A stretch of DNA of 60,833 nucleotides. It comes from Flavobacteriales bacterium UBA1694 (GTDB taxonomy: Bacteria; Bacteroidota; Bacteroidia; Flavobacteriales; Weeksellaceae). Below, one piece after another: positions 31,475 to 39,074 of the stretch. The position numbers and the translations under genes are program-made. Location: assembly GCA_002319955.1 (NCBI GenBank), contig DCJS01000007.1, positions 22,278 through 83,110 on the forward strand, read 5' to 3'. The stretch's first letter is position 1, and each line of letters starts with the position of its first letter. The notes under the pieces were generated by a model. That model did no database searches and had not been told where the DNA came from. It worked only from the letters and a program-made list of their open reading frames with translations.

Positions 31475-32932
31475 TCAGAAACCGTCTCCTCTCTTTAAAA
31501 CCCTTCCTCTGGGTTCATCACCTTCATATAAAGCAATTTCAGAATGCAGAAATTGGGCAGCAGCGGCGGAGTCTTCTACTTTCGTTGCACTACGCTCTAA
31601 CATCTGCGTTTCAAAATTTAGCAAAACCCTTTTCCTAAGTCCCTTTTCACGCCATAGAGATTGGGGGCTACACTTAGTGAAAATTTCTCTAGCCAATGCT
31701 AGTGCGTCTAACAGTGCTTGGTTTGCGCCTTGACCTTTGAACGGGCTCATCGGATGCGCGGCATCCCCAATTAAGGTGACGGGACCTTTACCTTGTAATA
31801 GTTCGCAGCTCAGTAATGCCCGATCATAAACAGGATAACCTGAAATTTGAGACTCTAAAGTGGCCGATAAAATCTGAGGAATAGGTGCATGCCATTGCGT
31901 GCGACGCAGCGCTTCTTCTTTGAGTGCCTTCGGACCTTTTGCACTCAAATCAATTGCGTCATTTTGCGCCAATGGAAAACTCAATTGCCACATGATTGAA
32001 TCGCTATCAAATGGCATCATATAAATGCGCTCATTGCCATTGGCCGTTTGAAAGACCGTTTCTGAATCCAACAAGGAGCTTTCAATTGTTTCGAGCGCAG
32101 ACAAAGGACAAATGCCTAAAATCACAATACACTCTAAGTAACGTAAGGGTGTCGAGTGTTCCCCAATTGATAGTTTTCGAACGGCACTACGAATTCCATC
32201 GGCGCCGACAAGAAGCTCTGCCTGAGTTGTTTCAATTTTCCCATCAACTTGAAACTGAAGGTTTAATAATCCTCCATTAGTCTCAGTAAAACCTACAAGT
32301 TGATGATTCCACTTCACTCTAGCATCTCCACCAAGTTGCCCTAGCAGTGCCATGCGTAACGCTTGTCGAGCAATATGAACATTCGTATGCTTCTTTAAAG
32401 ATTTCACTGCAGAATTTGAATCAAGCCATTTTCGCATTCCCCATTCACCAACAACTTTTCCCTCAGCAGTGTGTACCAAATGCCGAGTAGAAACCACGCC
32501 TTTTTCTAATTTGAATATCCCAAATCCCTCAATAGCCTTACTAGCCTGTTGCAAAGTCAATCCATACCCTTGAGATCTTTCATCAAAATGTGTATCGCGT
32601 TCATAAAGTGTGAAAGGAATGCCTCGATGTAAACAAGCGACTGCAAGCGCAATACCTCCTATTCCAGCACCTACAATGGCCACATGGGGGTAGTTTTGCG
32701 TATCCGGAGTAGAATAATTTTCAGTAGGAATAATTCCAGAGCCAAAGCAGTTAGGACAACTGTAAAGCTGAGCATTTGGACGCGTAGGAACTTCTCCAAC
32801 GGAGCCGTTACTCTCATAGGCACTTAACTCCCTATCGTAACGAAGCCGCACGCTTTTCTTGATTCGGCGCTTCTTTTTGCCGACACCCAGACATTCTGGA
32901 CAAAAGATAAAAGAAGGAATTTTCTGACTCAT
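31475..32932 (-). CDS. FAD-dependent monooxygenase with N-terminal DnaJ-type zinc motifs
   Basis: A 485-residue fusion. Residues 1-70 carry two CxxCxGxG repeats, CPECLGVG (C11, C14) and CPNCFGSG (C59, C62), which together can bind one zinc as half of the DnaJ central zinc finger. The rest is a group A flavoprotein monooxygenase (PHBH fold): FAD motif GAGIGGIALA (about 88-97), a DG motif in VGADGIRSAV and the GD motif IGDAAHPMSPFKGQGANQAL. The substrate is unknown. A minus-strand TATTTTTG box at 32956-32949 is the likely -7. The usual monooxygenase of this class has no zinc domain. Confidence 0.88.
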   Translation of the reverse strand: MSQKIPSFIFCPECLGVGKKKRRIKKSVRLRYDRELSAYESNGSVGEVPTRPNAQLYSCPNCFGSGIIPTENYSTPDTQNYPHVAIVGAGIGGIALAVACLHRGIPFTLYERDTHFDERSQGYGLTLQQASKAIEGFGIFKLEKGVVSTRHLVHTAEGKVVGEWGMRKWLDSNSAVKSLKKHTNVHIARQALRMALLGQLGGDARVKWNHQLVGFTETNGGLLNLQFQVDGKIETTQAELLVGADGIRSAVRKLSIGEHSTPLRYLECIVILGICPLSALETIESSLLDSETVFQTANGNERIYMMPFDSDSIMWQLSFPLAQNDAIDLSAKGPKALKEEALRRTQWHAPIPQILSATLESQISGYPVYDRALLSCELLQGKGPVTLIGDAAHPMSPFKGQGANQALLDALALAREIFTKCSPQSLWREKGLRKRVLLNFETQMLERSATKVEDSAAAAQFLHSEIALYEGDEPRGRVLKRGDGF

Positions 32933-33061
32933 GCTAGTTTAGAATAGTCAAAAATACGAAATTCGACAAAGCTGAAAAGGTTTTCACTCATCTAGAGAAC
33001 AAGAGTACTATTATTTCATCATGTGAAAACCAAAGTGGAGAAAAAGCGTACACGTAGAGAT

Positions 33062-34117
33062 CTATAACAGAACAACTTTTCCTTCAGCAGCACTTTTTAA
33101 TGACGCTTCAATTATTTTCATATTCTGAATGATTTCTGAGCCGGGTGAGGGCAAAGCATACCCAAGAACAATATGTTCGTAAATCCCTTGGTAATAGTCC
33201 ATGTAATTTCCAGGTTCGCTTGAAGTAACTAGTCGTTCAAACACAGAATCTTCATTTAAATAGTTCAGAATTCCATCAGGATCTTTTAAAGGCTTTACCC
33301 AATCTTCGTTATAAGTTGGAATTGCGCCCAAAACCAATTCATTTTCCTGACCGTCCGTGCGTTCTTGTAAAAAGCTTCCTTTATCGCCGTGCAAACTATA
33401 AGCATAATGGGCTTCTTTACTGAAAACAGTAGATTTCAACCGCACTCTCAAATCATCTTTATAATAGAGTAGAATTTCAAAATAATCGTTTGCGAATCCC
33501 TGTCCTTTCATCGAAAACACATCTGCAAATAGTTTTTCAGGGTTACCAAAAAGTTGCATTGCTTGATCAATAAGATGTGATCCCAAATCGTGTAGTGCCC
33601 CCGAGCCACAAAGTTCAGGGTTTTCTTTGTGCGCCTTTGCACTTGGTCCAGTGCGGAAGCGATCGAATCGGATCTCCACCTCTTTCAACGTACCTAATTT
33701 CCCGGCGTTTAAAACGTCTTGTACTTGAAAATAATCTCGATCGTATCTGCGGTTTTGATAGACACTTAAGAAAAGATTTTTATCTTTTGCTAATTGGACT
33801 AGCGCTTCTGCCTCGATTCTAGTGACCGTAAAAGGTTTTTCAACAATTACATTTTTGCCAGCTTCTAAGGCCTTTACAACATATTCGAAATGCGTTTGTA
33901 CCGGAGTATTTACCACAACTAAATCAATATCTGCGCTTTGAAGCATTTCTTCAACAGAACGAAAAATAGTAGCATTGGGATACTTTTGCTTGGATTCCTC
34001 TTTGGTTCGTTCAACAATTGCTGATAAGAAAAATCCAGGATGTTCATTCAAAAAAGGGGCATGGAATACCTTCCCACTCATTCCAAAGGCGCATAGCCCA
34101 ACTTTTACCAATTGCAT
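33062..34117 (-). CDS. Gfo/Idh/MocA-family NAD(P)-dependent dehydrogenase
   Basis: A 351-residue oxidoreductase. The N-terminal Rossmann fold (GLCAFGMSGKVFHAPFL) and the catalytic EKPFTVT motif (about 94-100, lysine) are intact. The C-terminal domain has DLGSHLIDQAMQLFG, with the metal- or substrate-contacting histidine. It is closest in layout to the YvaA/YdgJ/scyllo-inositol dehydrogenase branch, but sugar specificity is not readable. Monocistronic; a TACCTTTG box (minus strand, 34140-34133) provides the -7 element about 15 nt before the ATG. Confidence 0.92.
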   Translation of the reverse strand: MQLVKVGLCAFGMSGKVFHAPFLNEHPGFFLSAIVERTKEESKQKYPNATIFRSVEEMLQSADIDLVVVNTPVQTHFEYVVKALEAGKNVIVEKPFTVTRIEAEALVQLAKDKNLFLSVYQNRRYDRDYFQVQDVLNAGKLGTLKEVEIRFDRFRTGPSAKAHKENPELCGSGALHDLGSHLIDQAMQLFGNPEKLFADVFSMKGQGFANDYFEILLYYKDDLRVRLKSTVFSKEAHYAYSLHGDKGSFLQERTDGQENELVLGAIPTYNEDWVKPLKDPDGILNYLNEDSVFERLVTSSEPGNYMDYYQGIYEHIVLGYALPSPGSEIIQNMKIIEASLKSAAEGKVVLL

Positions 34118-34387
34118 AAATTTAAATTTCTACAAAGGTATTGATAAAAAAAACTTCGCCTTACGTTATTAAAACAGGCCAAAAATAATAGAATTTCATA
34201 CCTGATTTTTATTTTACTAGCGCCAAAAGGAGATAAAAAGTAGACCGTTTTATAAAAATTAAAAAAACCAAAAATTGTAATGCTTTGGCCTATCGAATGA
34301 AATCAACTTAAAGAAACTAAAATTGCACAGAGGTACGTAATTCGTGTGTGTGTTTGTTAAAAAACAGTCCTCTATTTCAAATAATTT

Positions 34388-34921
34388 TTAGTTGTTGTCC
34401 TGGGAATTATGTAAAGGTGAGAGTGTGTCCTCTGGTGTGATTTTTTTACCAATATACCCGAAGATCATATTGACAAAAACAACGGTGCCAGTAAATAATA
34501 CTAAATCCATCACCAAGTAGAATGCAGCGATACAACCTGCAGCAGCACTGCACCAAACTGTAGCTGCCGTTGTTAACCCTTGAACGTTTGCGCCTTTCTT
34601 TAAAATGACGCCGGCACCAAGAAAACCAATCCCAGTTACGACCTGACTTAACACCCGCGTTGGATCAAAAGATTCCCCTCCTTGAAATTGCAGGGATAAA
34701 AAAACAAAAACACAGGAGCCCACAGCAACCAACATATTGGTTTTTAATCCTGCGTCTTTACCCTTAAATTCACGTTCAACCCCTATCAGAAGTCCAGCGC
34801 CTATTGCTAAAAGAATTTTGAAAAGAAAATCAAAATTAAAACTTAAATCAGGTTGGTCTCCCACCCGTGCTAAGATTTGCTGCGTCGTTTGTATTGAATT
34901 TAAAAATAGTGTAGAACTCAT
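34388..34921 (-). CDS. MgtC/SapB-family membrane protein
   Basis: A 177-residue MgtC/SapB protein with about four to five membrane helices. Signatures are GAGLLIGVEREFKGKDAGLKT, VGSCVFVFLS and GIGFLGAGVILKKG followed by VQGLTTAATVWCSAAAG. It contains only the membrane domain, without the C-terminal ACT-like domain of Salmonella MgtC. The role is linked in other bacteria to Mg2+ limitation or F-type ATPase modulation; here it is unproven. The frame is open up to 34984, but the ATG at 34921 (MSSTLF) avoids a long unconserved leader. No Mg2+ riboswitch is recognisable upstream. Confidence 0.88.
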   Translation of the reverse strand: MSSTLFLNSIQTTQQILARVGDQPDLSFNFDFLFKILLAIGAGLLIGVEREFKGKDAGLKTNMLVAVGSCVFVFLSLQFQGGESFDPTRVLSQVVTGIGFLGAGVILKKGANVQGLTTAATVWCSAAAGCIAAFYLVMDLVLFTGTVVFVNMIFGYIGKKITPEDTLSPLHNSQDNN

Positions 34922-35379
34922 GATTTGCTTGGGTTTATTTTTTTTTAATAAGGAAATACAATTCTCCAATGTGAATTGTACCATTAAAATTTCTCCACTT
35001 TAAAGATTAATTTCCTATCCGGTCACAAAATATATTTCCTGCACCAAATTTTGCGTAAAATCGATCAATCTGCAATCTGTAACCGAAAATCGTTTAAGCT
35101 TTTAAACTTGATATTCTATGTAAAAATCAAATATATTGATATTTTTATAAAAATTATTCGTAGAGATTGTTATTTTTATATAAAAAAGGGAGCGATTTTA
35201 GTTAATGAAATAGTGTTGAAGGCTTTTTATAGGAAACTCTCCCCTTTCAAAAACTCACTTTTCTAGTGAGTCCTCCCAAATTGCTTACTTTTATTTGTAA
35301 TTTACAATCAATACTTTATAATTGCTATAATACGACTAAACATGGAGAGATATACGGAGACAGATACTATTTAAACCAA
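34922..35379. other. AT-rich noncoding tract between mgtC and tRNA-Ser
   Basis: About 460 bases without a credible gene, and clearly richer in A+T than the neighbouring coding DNA, especially 35085-35200 (many TATA, ATATT and poly-T/poly-A runs). It contains a hairpin ACTCACT (35253-35259) / AGTGAGT (35265-35271) without a T run. Placed beside a tRNA gene, it could be a decayed insertion, but no att-like direct repeat or integrase is visible. Confidence 0.5.
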
Positions 35380-35408
35380 AATAACCCACTGATAAACAGC
35401 AGGTTATT
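35380..35408 (-). terminator. Terminator of tRNA-Ser
   Basis: Stem AATAACC / GGTTATT on either side of a 15-nt loop, immediately after the 3' end of the tRNA on the minus strand and followed by TTGGTTT. Confidence 0.6.
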
Positions 35409-35417
35409 GATAATGCG

Positions 35418-35504
35418 TAGAGAGGATGGGATTCGAACCCACGGTACAGTTGCCCGTACACTAGCTTTCCAGGCTAGCTCCTTCAACCACTCGGACACCT
35501 CTCT
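35418..35504 (-). tRNA. tRNA-Ser(GGA)
   Basis: An 87-nt class II tRNA on the minus strand. Acceptor AGAGAGG pairs with CCTCTCT; the D arm has GAGTGGTTGA, the anticodon loop reads CTGGAAA with anticodon GGA, the long variable arm has GTAC/GTAC, and the T arm is GTGGG-TTCGAAT-CCCAT. CCA is not encoded. The discriminator reads A and the first acceptor pair is A-U, whereas bacterial tRNA-Ser usually has G73 and G1-C72. The isotype is certain from the long variable arm plus the GGA anticodon. Confidence 0.97.
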
Positions 35505-35573
35505 AATTGAAGACTGCAAAAATAGGGTAATTAATTGAATTCTAAAAATACAACACAGAAAAAAAATAGTCTT

Positions 35574-36593
35574 TTAATTTTCTGACACTTCACCACAAAA
35601 GCTTTTTGGAAAATTCTCAGCGAAACTCTCTCTATATCTTGGGTTGTCCATTAAGTGCATTGCTTTGGTAATCGCAGATTCAGCTGTCATATCCGTACCA
35701 CTAATGGCTCCTATCTTAGTGAACACCGAACTGTTTTCATATTTCCCGAAGGAAATCGCTCCGGAAACACATTGGCTTACCACAACAACCTCAGTGCCTT
35801 GATCACGCAGTTTTTGTAGAATTCTCTCAGTATGCTCGGAATTCGATATCGTTCCCGAACCGTACACCTGAAGTATCAGGACTTTCACGTTTGGCAGTGC
35901 TCGTAAATGCGCCATGGACATCCCTGGGAACACACGCCAAAAGAGCACACTTGGAGACATATGGTAATCGACTTCAAAAGGCTGGTCTTTCGGGGCACGA
36001 TAGAGTGCCTCTTTCGTAAAATGCAAATGCACACCACTTTGCCCTAAAATTGGATAATTTGGACTTAAATAGGCATCGAAATATTCAGCTGAATGCTTTA
36101 GTGTACGAGAACCTCGCAAAAGCTTATATTCAAAATAAATCGCCACTTCTTGGACGACGGCCTGATCTGCTTCATACAAACTGGCATAATTAAGCCCTGT
36201 AAGAAAATTCTCTTTTGCATCGGTGCGTAAATCACCAATGGGAAGTTGCGAGCCAGTAAGAATTACTGGTTTTCGCAGGCCTTTTAACATAAAGCTAAGC
36301 GCAGACGCTGTGTAGGCCATTGTGTCGGTTCCATGAAGAATTAAAAACCCGTCATAAAGCTCATAATTGTCACCAATGTACTTCGCAATCCGTTGCCACT
36401 CCTTTGGCCCCATATCGGAGGAGTCAAGAGGCTGGTCAAAAGGCTGAACTCTTACTTCGCATTCCAGAAGTTGAATCTCTGGAATTTTCGAAAAAATATT
36501 CTCGAAATTGAATGGTTTTAGACTTCCAGTTCCGTAGTCTTTTTCCATTCCAATGGTTCCACCCGTATAGATTAAAAGGACTTTGCGTTTCAT
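35574..36593 (-). CDS. ansA: Type I (cytosolic) L-asparaginase
   Basis: A 339-residue asparaginase without a signal peptide, hence the cytosolic low-affinity type I. Catalytic triads: YTGGTIGM (nucleophile T13) and HGTDTMAYTASAL (Thr-Asp), with the substrate serine in LDSSDMGP. The C-terminal domain includes the lysine-containing hinge and the GSGTISN loop. It hydrolyses asparagine to aspartate and ammonia. It is divergent from a trmH-type gene with only 41 bases between the start codons. Confidence 0.94.
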   Translation of the reverse strand: MKRKVLLIYTGGTIGMEKDYGTGSLKPFNFENIFSKIPEIQLLECEVRVQPFDQPLDSSDMGPKEWQRIAKYIGDNYELYDGFLILHGTDTMAYTASALSFMLKGLRKPVILTGSQLPIGDLRTDAKENFLTGLNYASLYEADQAVVQEVAIYFEYKLLRGSRTLKHSAEYFDAYLSPNYPILGQSGVHLHFTKEALYRAPKDQPFEVDYHMSPSVLFWRVFPGMSMAHLRALPNVKVLILQVYGSGTISNSEHTERILQKLRDQGTEVVVVSQCVSGAISFGKYENSSVFTKIGAISGTDMTAESAITKAMHLMDNPRYRESFAENFPKSFCGEVSEN

Positions 36594-36634
36594 AAGCGTA
36601 AAATTACGTTAATTTGCATCGATTTGAAAATGAA

Positions 36635-37303
36635 ATGGAAAAACTTCAAAACACATTTGATTATTTAAAGGGCTTTTTGACCCCTCAGCGACTAGAGAAG
36701 ATTGAACATTACGCCAAAGAAAGTTCTGACTTCATTCTTCCAGTTATGCAGGATGTTTATCAGTTCCGAAACGCCGCAGCGATCGTGCGAAGCGTCGAAG
36801 CTTGTGGATTTCATAAGATCATTGCCCTTGAGCAAAGAAATGAATTCAATCCGAATCTTACAGTGACCAAGGGAGCCGAAACGTGGGTTGAAGTTGAAAA
36901 AATGAAAGCCGAATTAAGCACCTTGGAAACAATTAAAGAGCGAGGCTATGAACTTATCGCGGTGTCAGCAGAAAAAGACGCCATTCTCCTACCCGATTTT
37001 GAAATCACAGCGCCTGTAGCACTCCTATTTGGAACCGAATTTAAGGGGATTTCAAAGGAGGCTTTGGACCTTTCCAGCCGAACCCTTTCCATCCCAATGT
37101 ATGGCTTTACAAAGAGCTATAACGTCTCGGTAGCGGCAGGAATCTGCCTCTACGATCTAAAACAGAAACTCCTAAATTCTGGTAGACCCATTAGTTTAAG
37201 TGCCGAAAAGCAACTTGAATTAAAAATTCGCTGGGCAATCAACACCATTCCAAGTGGCGAGCAAATTTACCAGCAGTACTTACAAAACACCCGAGCTCAA
37301 TAA
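36635..37303 (+). CDS. TrmH/SpoU-family RNA 2'-O-methyltransferase
   Basis: A 222-residue SPOUT methyltransferase. Motif 1 is FRNAAAIVRSVEACGF (catalytic Arg/Asn), motif 2 LFGTEFKGIS, and motif 3 IPMYGFTKSYNVSVAAGICLY, the trefoil-knot SAM site. This set is typical of TrmH (tRNA Gm18), though rRNA targets are possible. The open frame starts with a TTG at 36614 that lies within the promoter-like TTAATTTG; the ATG at 36635 (MEKLQNTF) is preferred. It is convergent with rsmE, 9 bases between stops. Confidence 0.9.
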   Translation: MEKLQNTFDYLKGFLTPQRLEKIEHYAKESSDFILPVMQDVYQFRNAAAIVRSVEACGFHKIIALEQRNEFNPNLTVTKGAETWVEVEKMKAELSTLETIKERGYELIAVSAEKDAILLPDFEITAPVALLFGTEFKGISKEALDLSSRTLSIPMYGFTKSYNVSVAAGICLYDLKQKLLNSGRPISLSAEKQLELKIRWAINTIPSGEQIYQQYLQNTRAQ

Positions 37304-37312
37304 TCGATTTTA

Positions 37313-38005
37313 TTAAAAAAACTTCGTGTAATTCCAAGCCGCCAAAAAAATGCCAGCCGTTTCGGTTCGTAGACGCTGGGGGCCTAAAGAAACCGCCTGA
37401 ATGCCAAGAGCAATTAAGCGTTCAATTTCTTTTTCACTAAAATCGCCCTCGGGACCAATCAAAAACGTTTGTGAGTCTTGCTTTGGTAAGTCGTTTAGTT
37501 GAAGTCGGCTAAAGCCTGGATCGCAATGCGCCACGTAGGTGGAATGTGGATCGCAAGTGGCCACAAAATCAGATAATTTTGTTAAGGGATGCACCGTAGG
37601 AAAATGCATTCGAAGGGACTGTTTTGAGGCCGCAACTGTTTGTTTTATTAGGCGCTCAAGATTAAGAATTTTTCTCTCACTTTTATCCGTGAGCAAAAAC
37701 GTGATTTCACTCACCCCAAGCTCCGTTGCTTTTTCGGTAAAGAACTCGATACGGTCCAAGTTTTTCGTAGGCGCAATAGCCAAATGAACTTTAACAGGAA
37801 ACCCGGGAAGTTTGGTACTAAACTCACTTACATCAAGTTTCACTTTTTTACCCTCAAAAACCAAACGCCCTCGGGCGAGATTGCCGTGTCCATCAGTGAC
37901 AAAAATTTCTTCGCCTTCCTTTATGCGAAGGACTTTTACAATGTGTAGCTGCTCTTCTGGATGAATTTCAACTTCTGGAAGAACTTGGCCGTGAAACAAT
38001 TTCAT
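37313..38005 (-). CDS. rsmE: 16S rRNA m3U1498 methyltransferase RsmE
   Basis: A 230-residue RsmE. The N-terminal PUA-like domain (VEIHPEEQLHIVKVLRIKEG..IFVTDG) is followed by a SPOUT knot domain with KATELGVSEI, FLIGPEGDFS and the terminal SLGPQRLRTETAG motif. It methylates N3 of U1498 in 16S rRNA. It lies 28 bases downstream of tsaD in the same direction, so the two probably share a transcript. The ending AAWNYTKFF is typical of the family. Confidence 0.96.
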   Translation of the reverse strand: MKLFHGQVLPEVEIHPEEQLHIVKVLRIKEGEEIFVTDGHGNLARGRLVFEGKKVKLDVSEFSTKLPGFPVKVHLAIAPTKNLDRIEFFTEKATELGVSEITFLLTDKSERKILNLERLIKQTVAASKQSLRMHFPTVHPLTKLSDFVATCDPHSTYVAHCDPGFSRLQLNDLPKQDSQTFLIGPEGDFSEKEIERLIALGIQAVSLGPQRLRTETAGIFLAAWNYTKFF

Positions 38006-38033
38006 AAGGGATTTTTGTTATTTAGTCGCGACT

Positions 38034-39071
38034 CTATGAGTCAAAATCTTGTTCTATATCATAGCGCGCACTTGCCGAAATAGTTAAAGGGGCAAATTCT
38101 CCTCTTTCGTATTTCAGTTGAGCTACCATTGCAATCATCGCAGCGTTATCAGTCGTATATTCAAACTTCGGAATATAGACATTCCAACCTTTGAATTTGG
38201 CATTCTCGCCCATGGCTTTCCTTAAAGCAGAGTTTGCAGAGACTCCGCCTGCAATAGCTATTTCATTAATACCGTAGTCAAGAGCGGCTTTTTCGAGTTT
38301 AACCATTAAGGTATCAACAATTGTTTTTTGCACCGACGCGCACAAATCATTAAGATTCTGCTCAATAAAATCCGGGTTATCTTTTAGTTTCTTTTGTACA
38401 AAATAGAGCACTGAGGTCTTAATTCCGCTAAAAGAATAATCATAATCTGGTACTTTCGGTTTACTAAATACAAAAGCATCTTCATTTCCCAATTGTCCTA
38501 AGCGGTCAACAATGGGGCCAGCCGGGTAATCAAGCTCCAGGAGCTTTCCAATTTTATCGAAGGCTTCTCCAGCGGCATCGTCTATTGTCTTTCCCAAAAT
38601 TTGCATCTTGAAATAGTCTTTTACGAGCACAATCATGGTGTGCCCGCCACTCACCGTAAGACAAAGAAATGGGAACTTTGGAGGCACACTATTTGCATCA
38701 TCGATGAAATGGGCTAAGATGTGCGCCTGTAAATGGTTTACCTCAATTAAAGGAACATTGAGGCTCATCGCTAAGGATTTCGCAAAGGATGTCCCAACAA
38801 GGAGCGATCCGAGCAGTCCAGGTCCCCGAGTAAACCCTATGGCTGAAATTGCATTTTGTTGTATATTTGCTTGAAGCAGCGATTTTTGAACCGTAGGAAT
38901 GATGTTTTGTTGATGCGCACGTGAGGCCAGTTCAGGAACCACACCGCCGTATTCATTATGTATGGCTTGAGAAGCCGCAATGTTTGAAAGTATGGTATTT
39001 CCTTTAATTACCGCTGCAGAAGTATCGTCACAGGACGATTCGATACCCAAAATTATAGTTGACTCGCTCAT
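38034..39071 (-). CDS. tsaD: tRNA N6-threonylcarbamoyladenosine synthase subunit TsaD
   Basis: A 345-residue TsaD, which transfers the threonylcarbamoyl group to A37 of ANN-decoding tRNAs together with TsaB and TsaE. ASKHA-fold signatures: GIESSCDDTSAAV, the metal pair HLQAH, SGGHTMIVLV and the GGVSANSALR nucleotide motif. The start codon is separated from the divergent tamB start by only three bases (CAT-TAT-ATG). A minus-strand TAAATTTG box (39086-39079) therefore lies inside the first codons of tamB and ends 8 nt before the tsaD ATG. Confidence 0.97.
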   Translation of the reverse strand: MSESTIILGIESSCDDTSAAVIKGNTILSNIAASQAIHNEYGGVVPELASRAHQQNIIPTVQKSLLQANIQQNAISAIGFTRGPGLLGSLLVGTSFAKSLAMSLNVPLIEVNHLQAHILAHFIDDANSVPPKFPFLCLTVSGGHTMIVLVKDYFKMQILGKTIDDAAGEAFDKIGKLLELDYPAGPIVDRLGQLGNEDAFVFSKPKVPDYDYSFSGIKTSVLYFVQKKLKDNPDFIEQNLNDLCASVQKTIVDTLMVKLEKAALDYGINEIAIAGGVSANSALRKAMGENAKFKGWNVYIPKFEYTTDNAAMIAMVAQLKYERGEFAPLTISASARYDIEQDFDS

Positions 39072-39074
39072 TAT

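Noticed and set aside
34176..34291. AGGCCAAA / TTTGGCCT inverted repeat spanning about 100 bases downstream of mgtC
   Set aside because: Only 8 bp, unstructured AT-rich interior, no promoter or T run; likely chance.
35266..35538. 90-residue plus-strand reading frame containing MRREDGIRTHG
   Set aside because: It is the antisense translation of tRNA-Ser(GGA); this peptide is a well-known artefact of tRNA genes.
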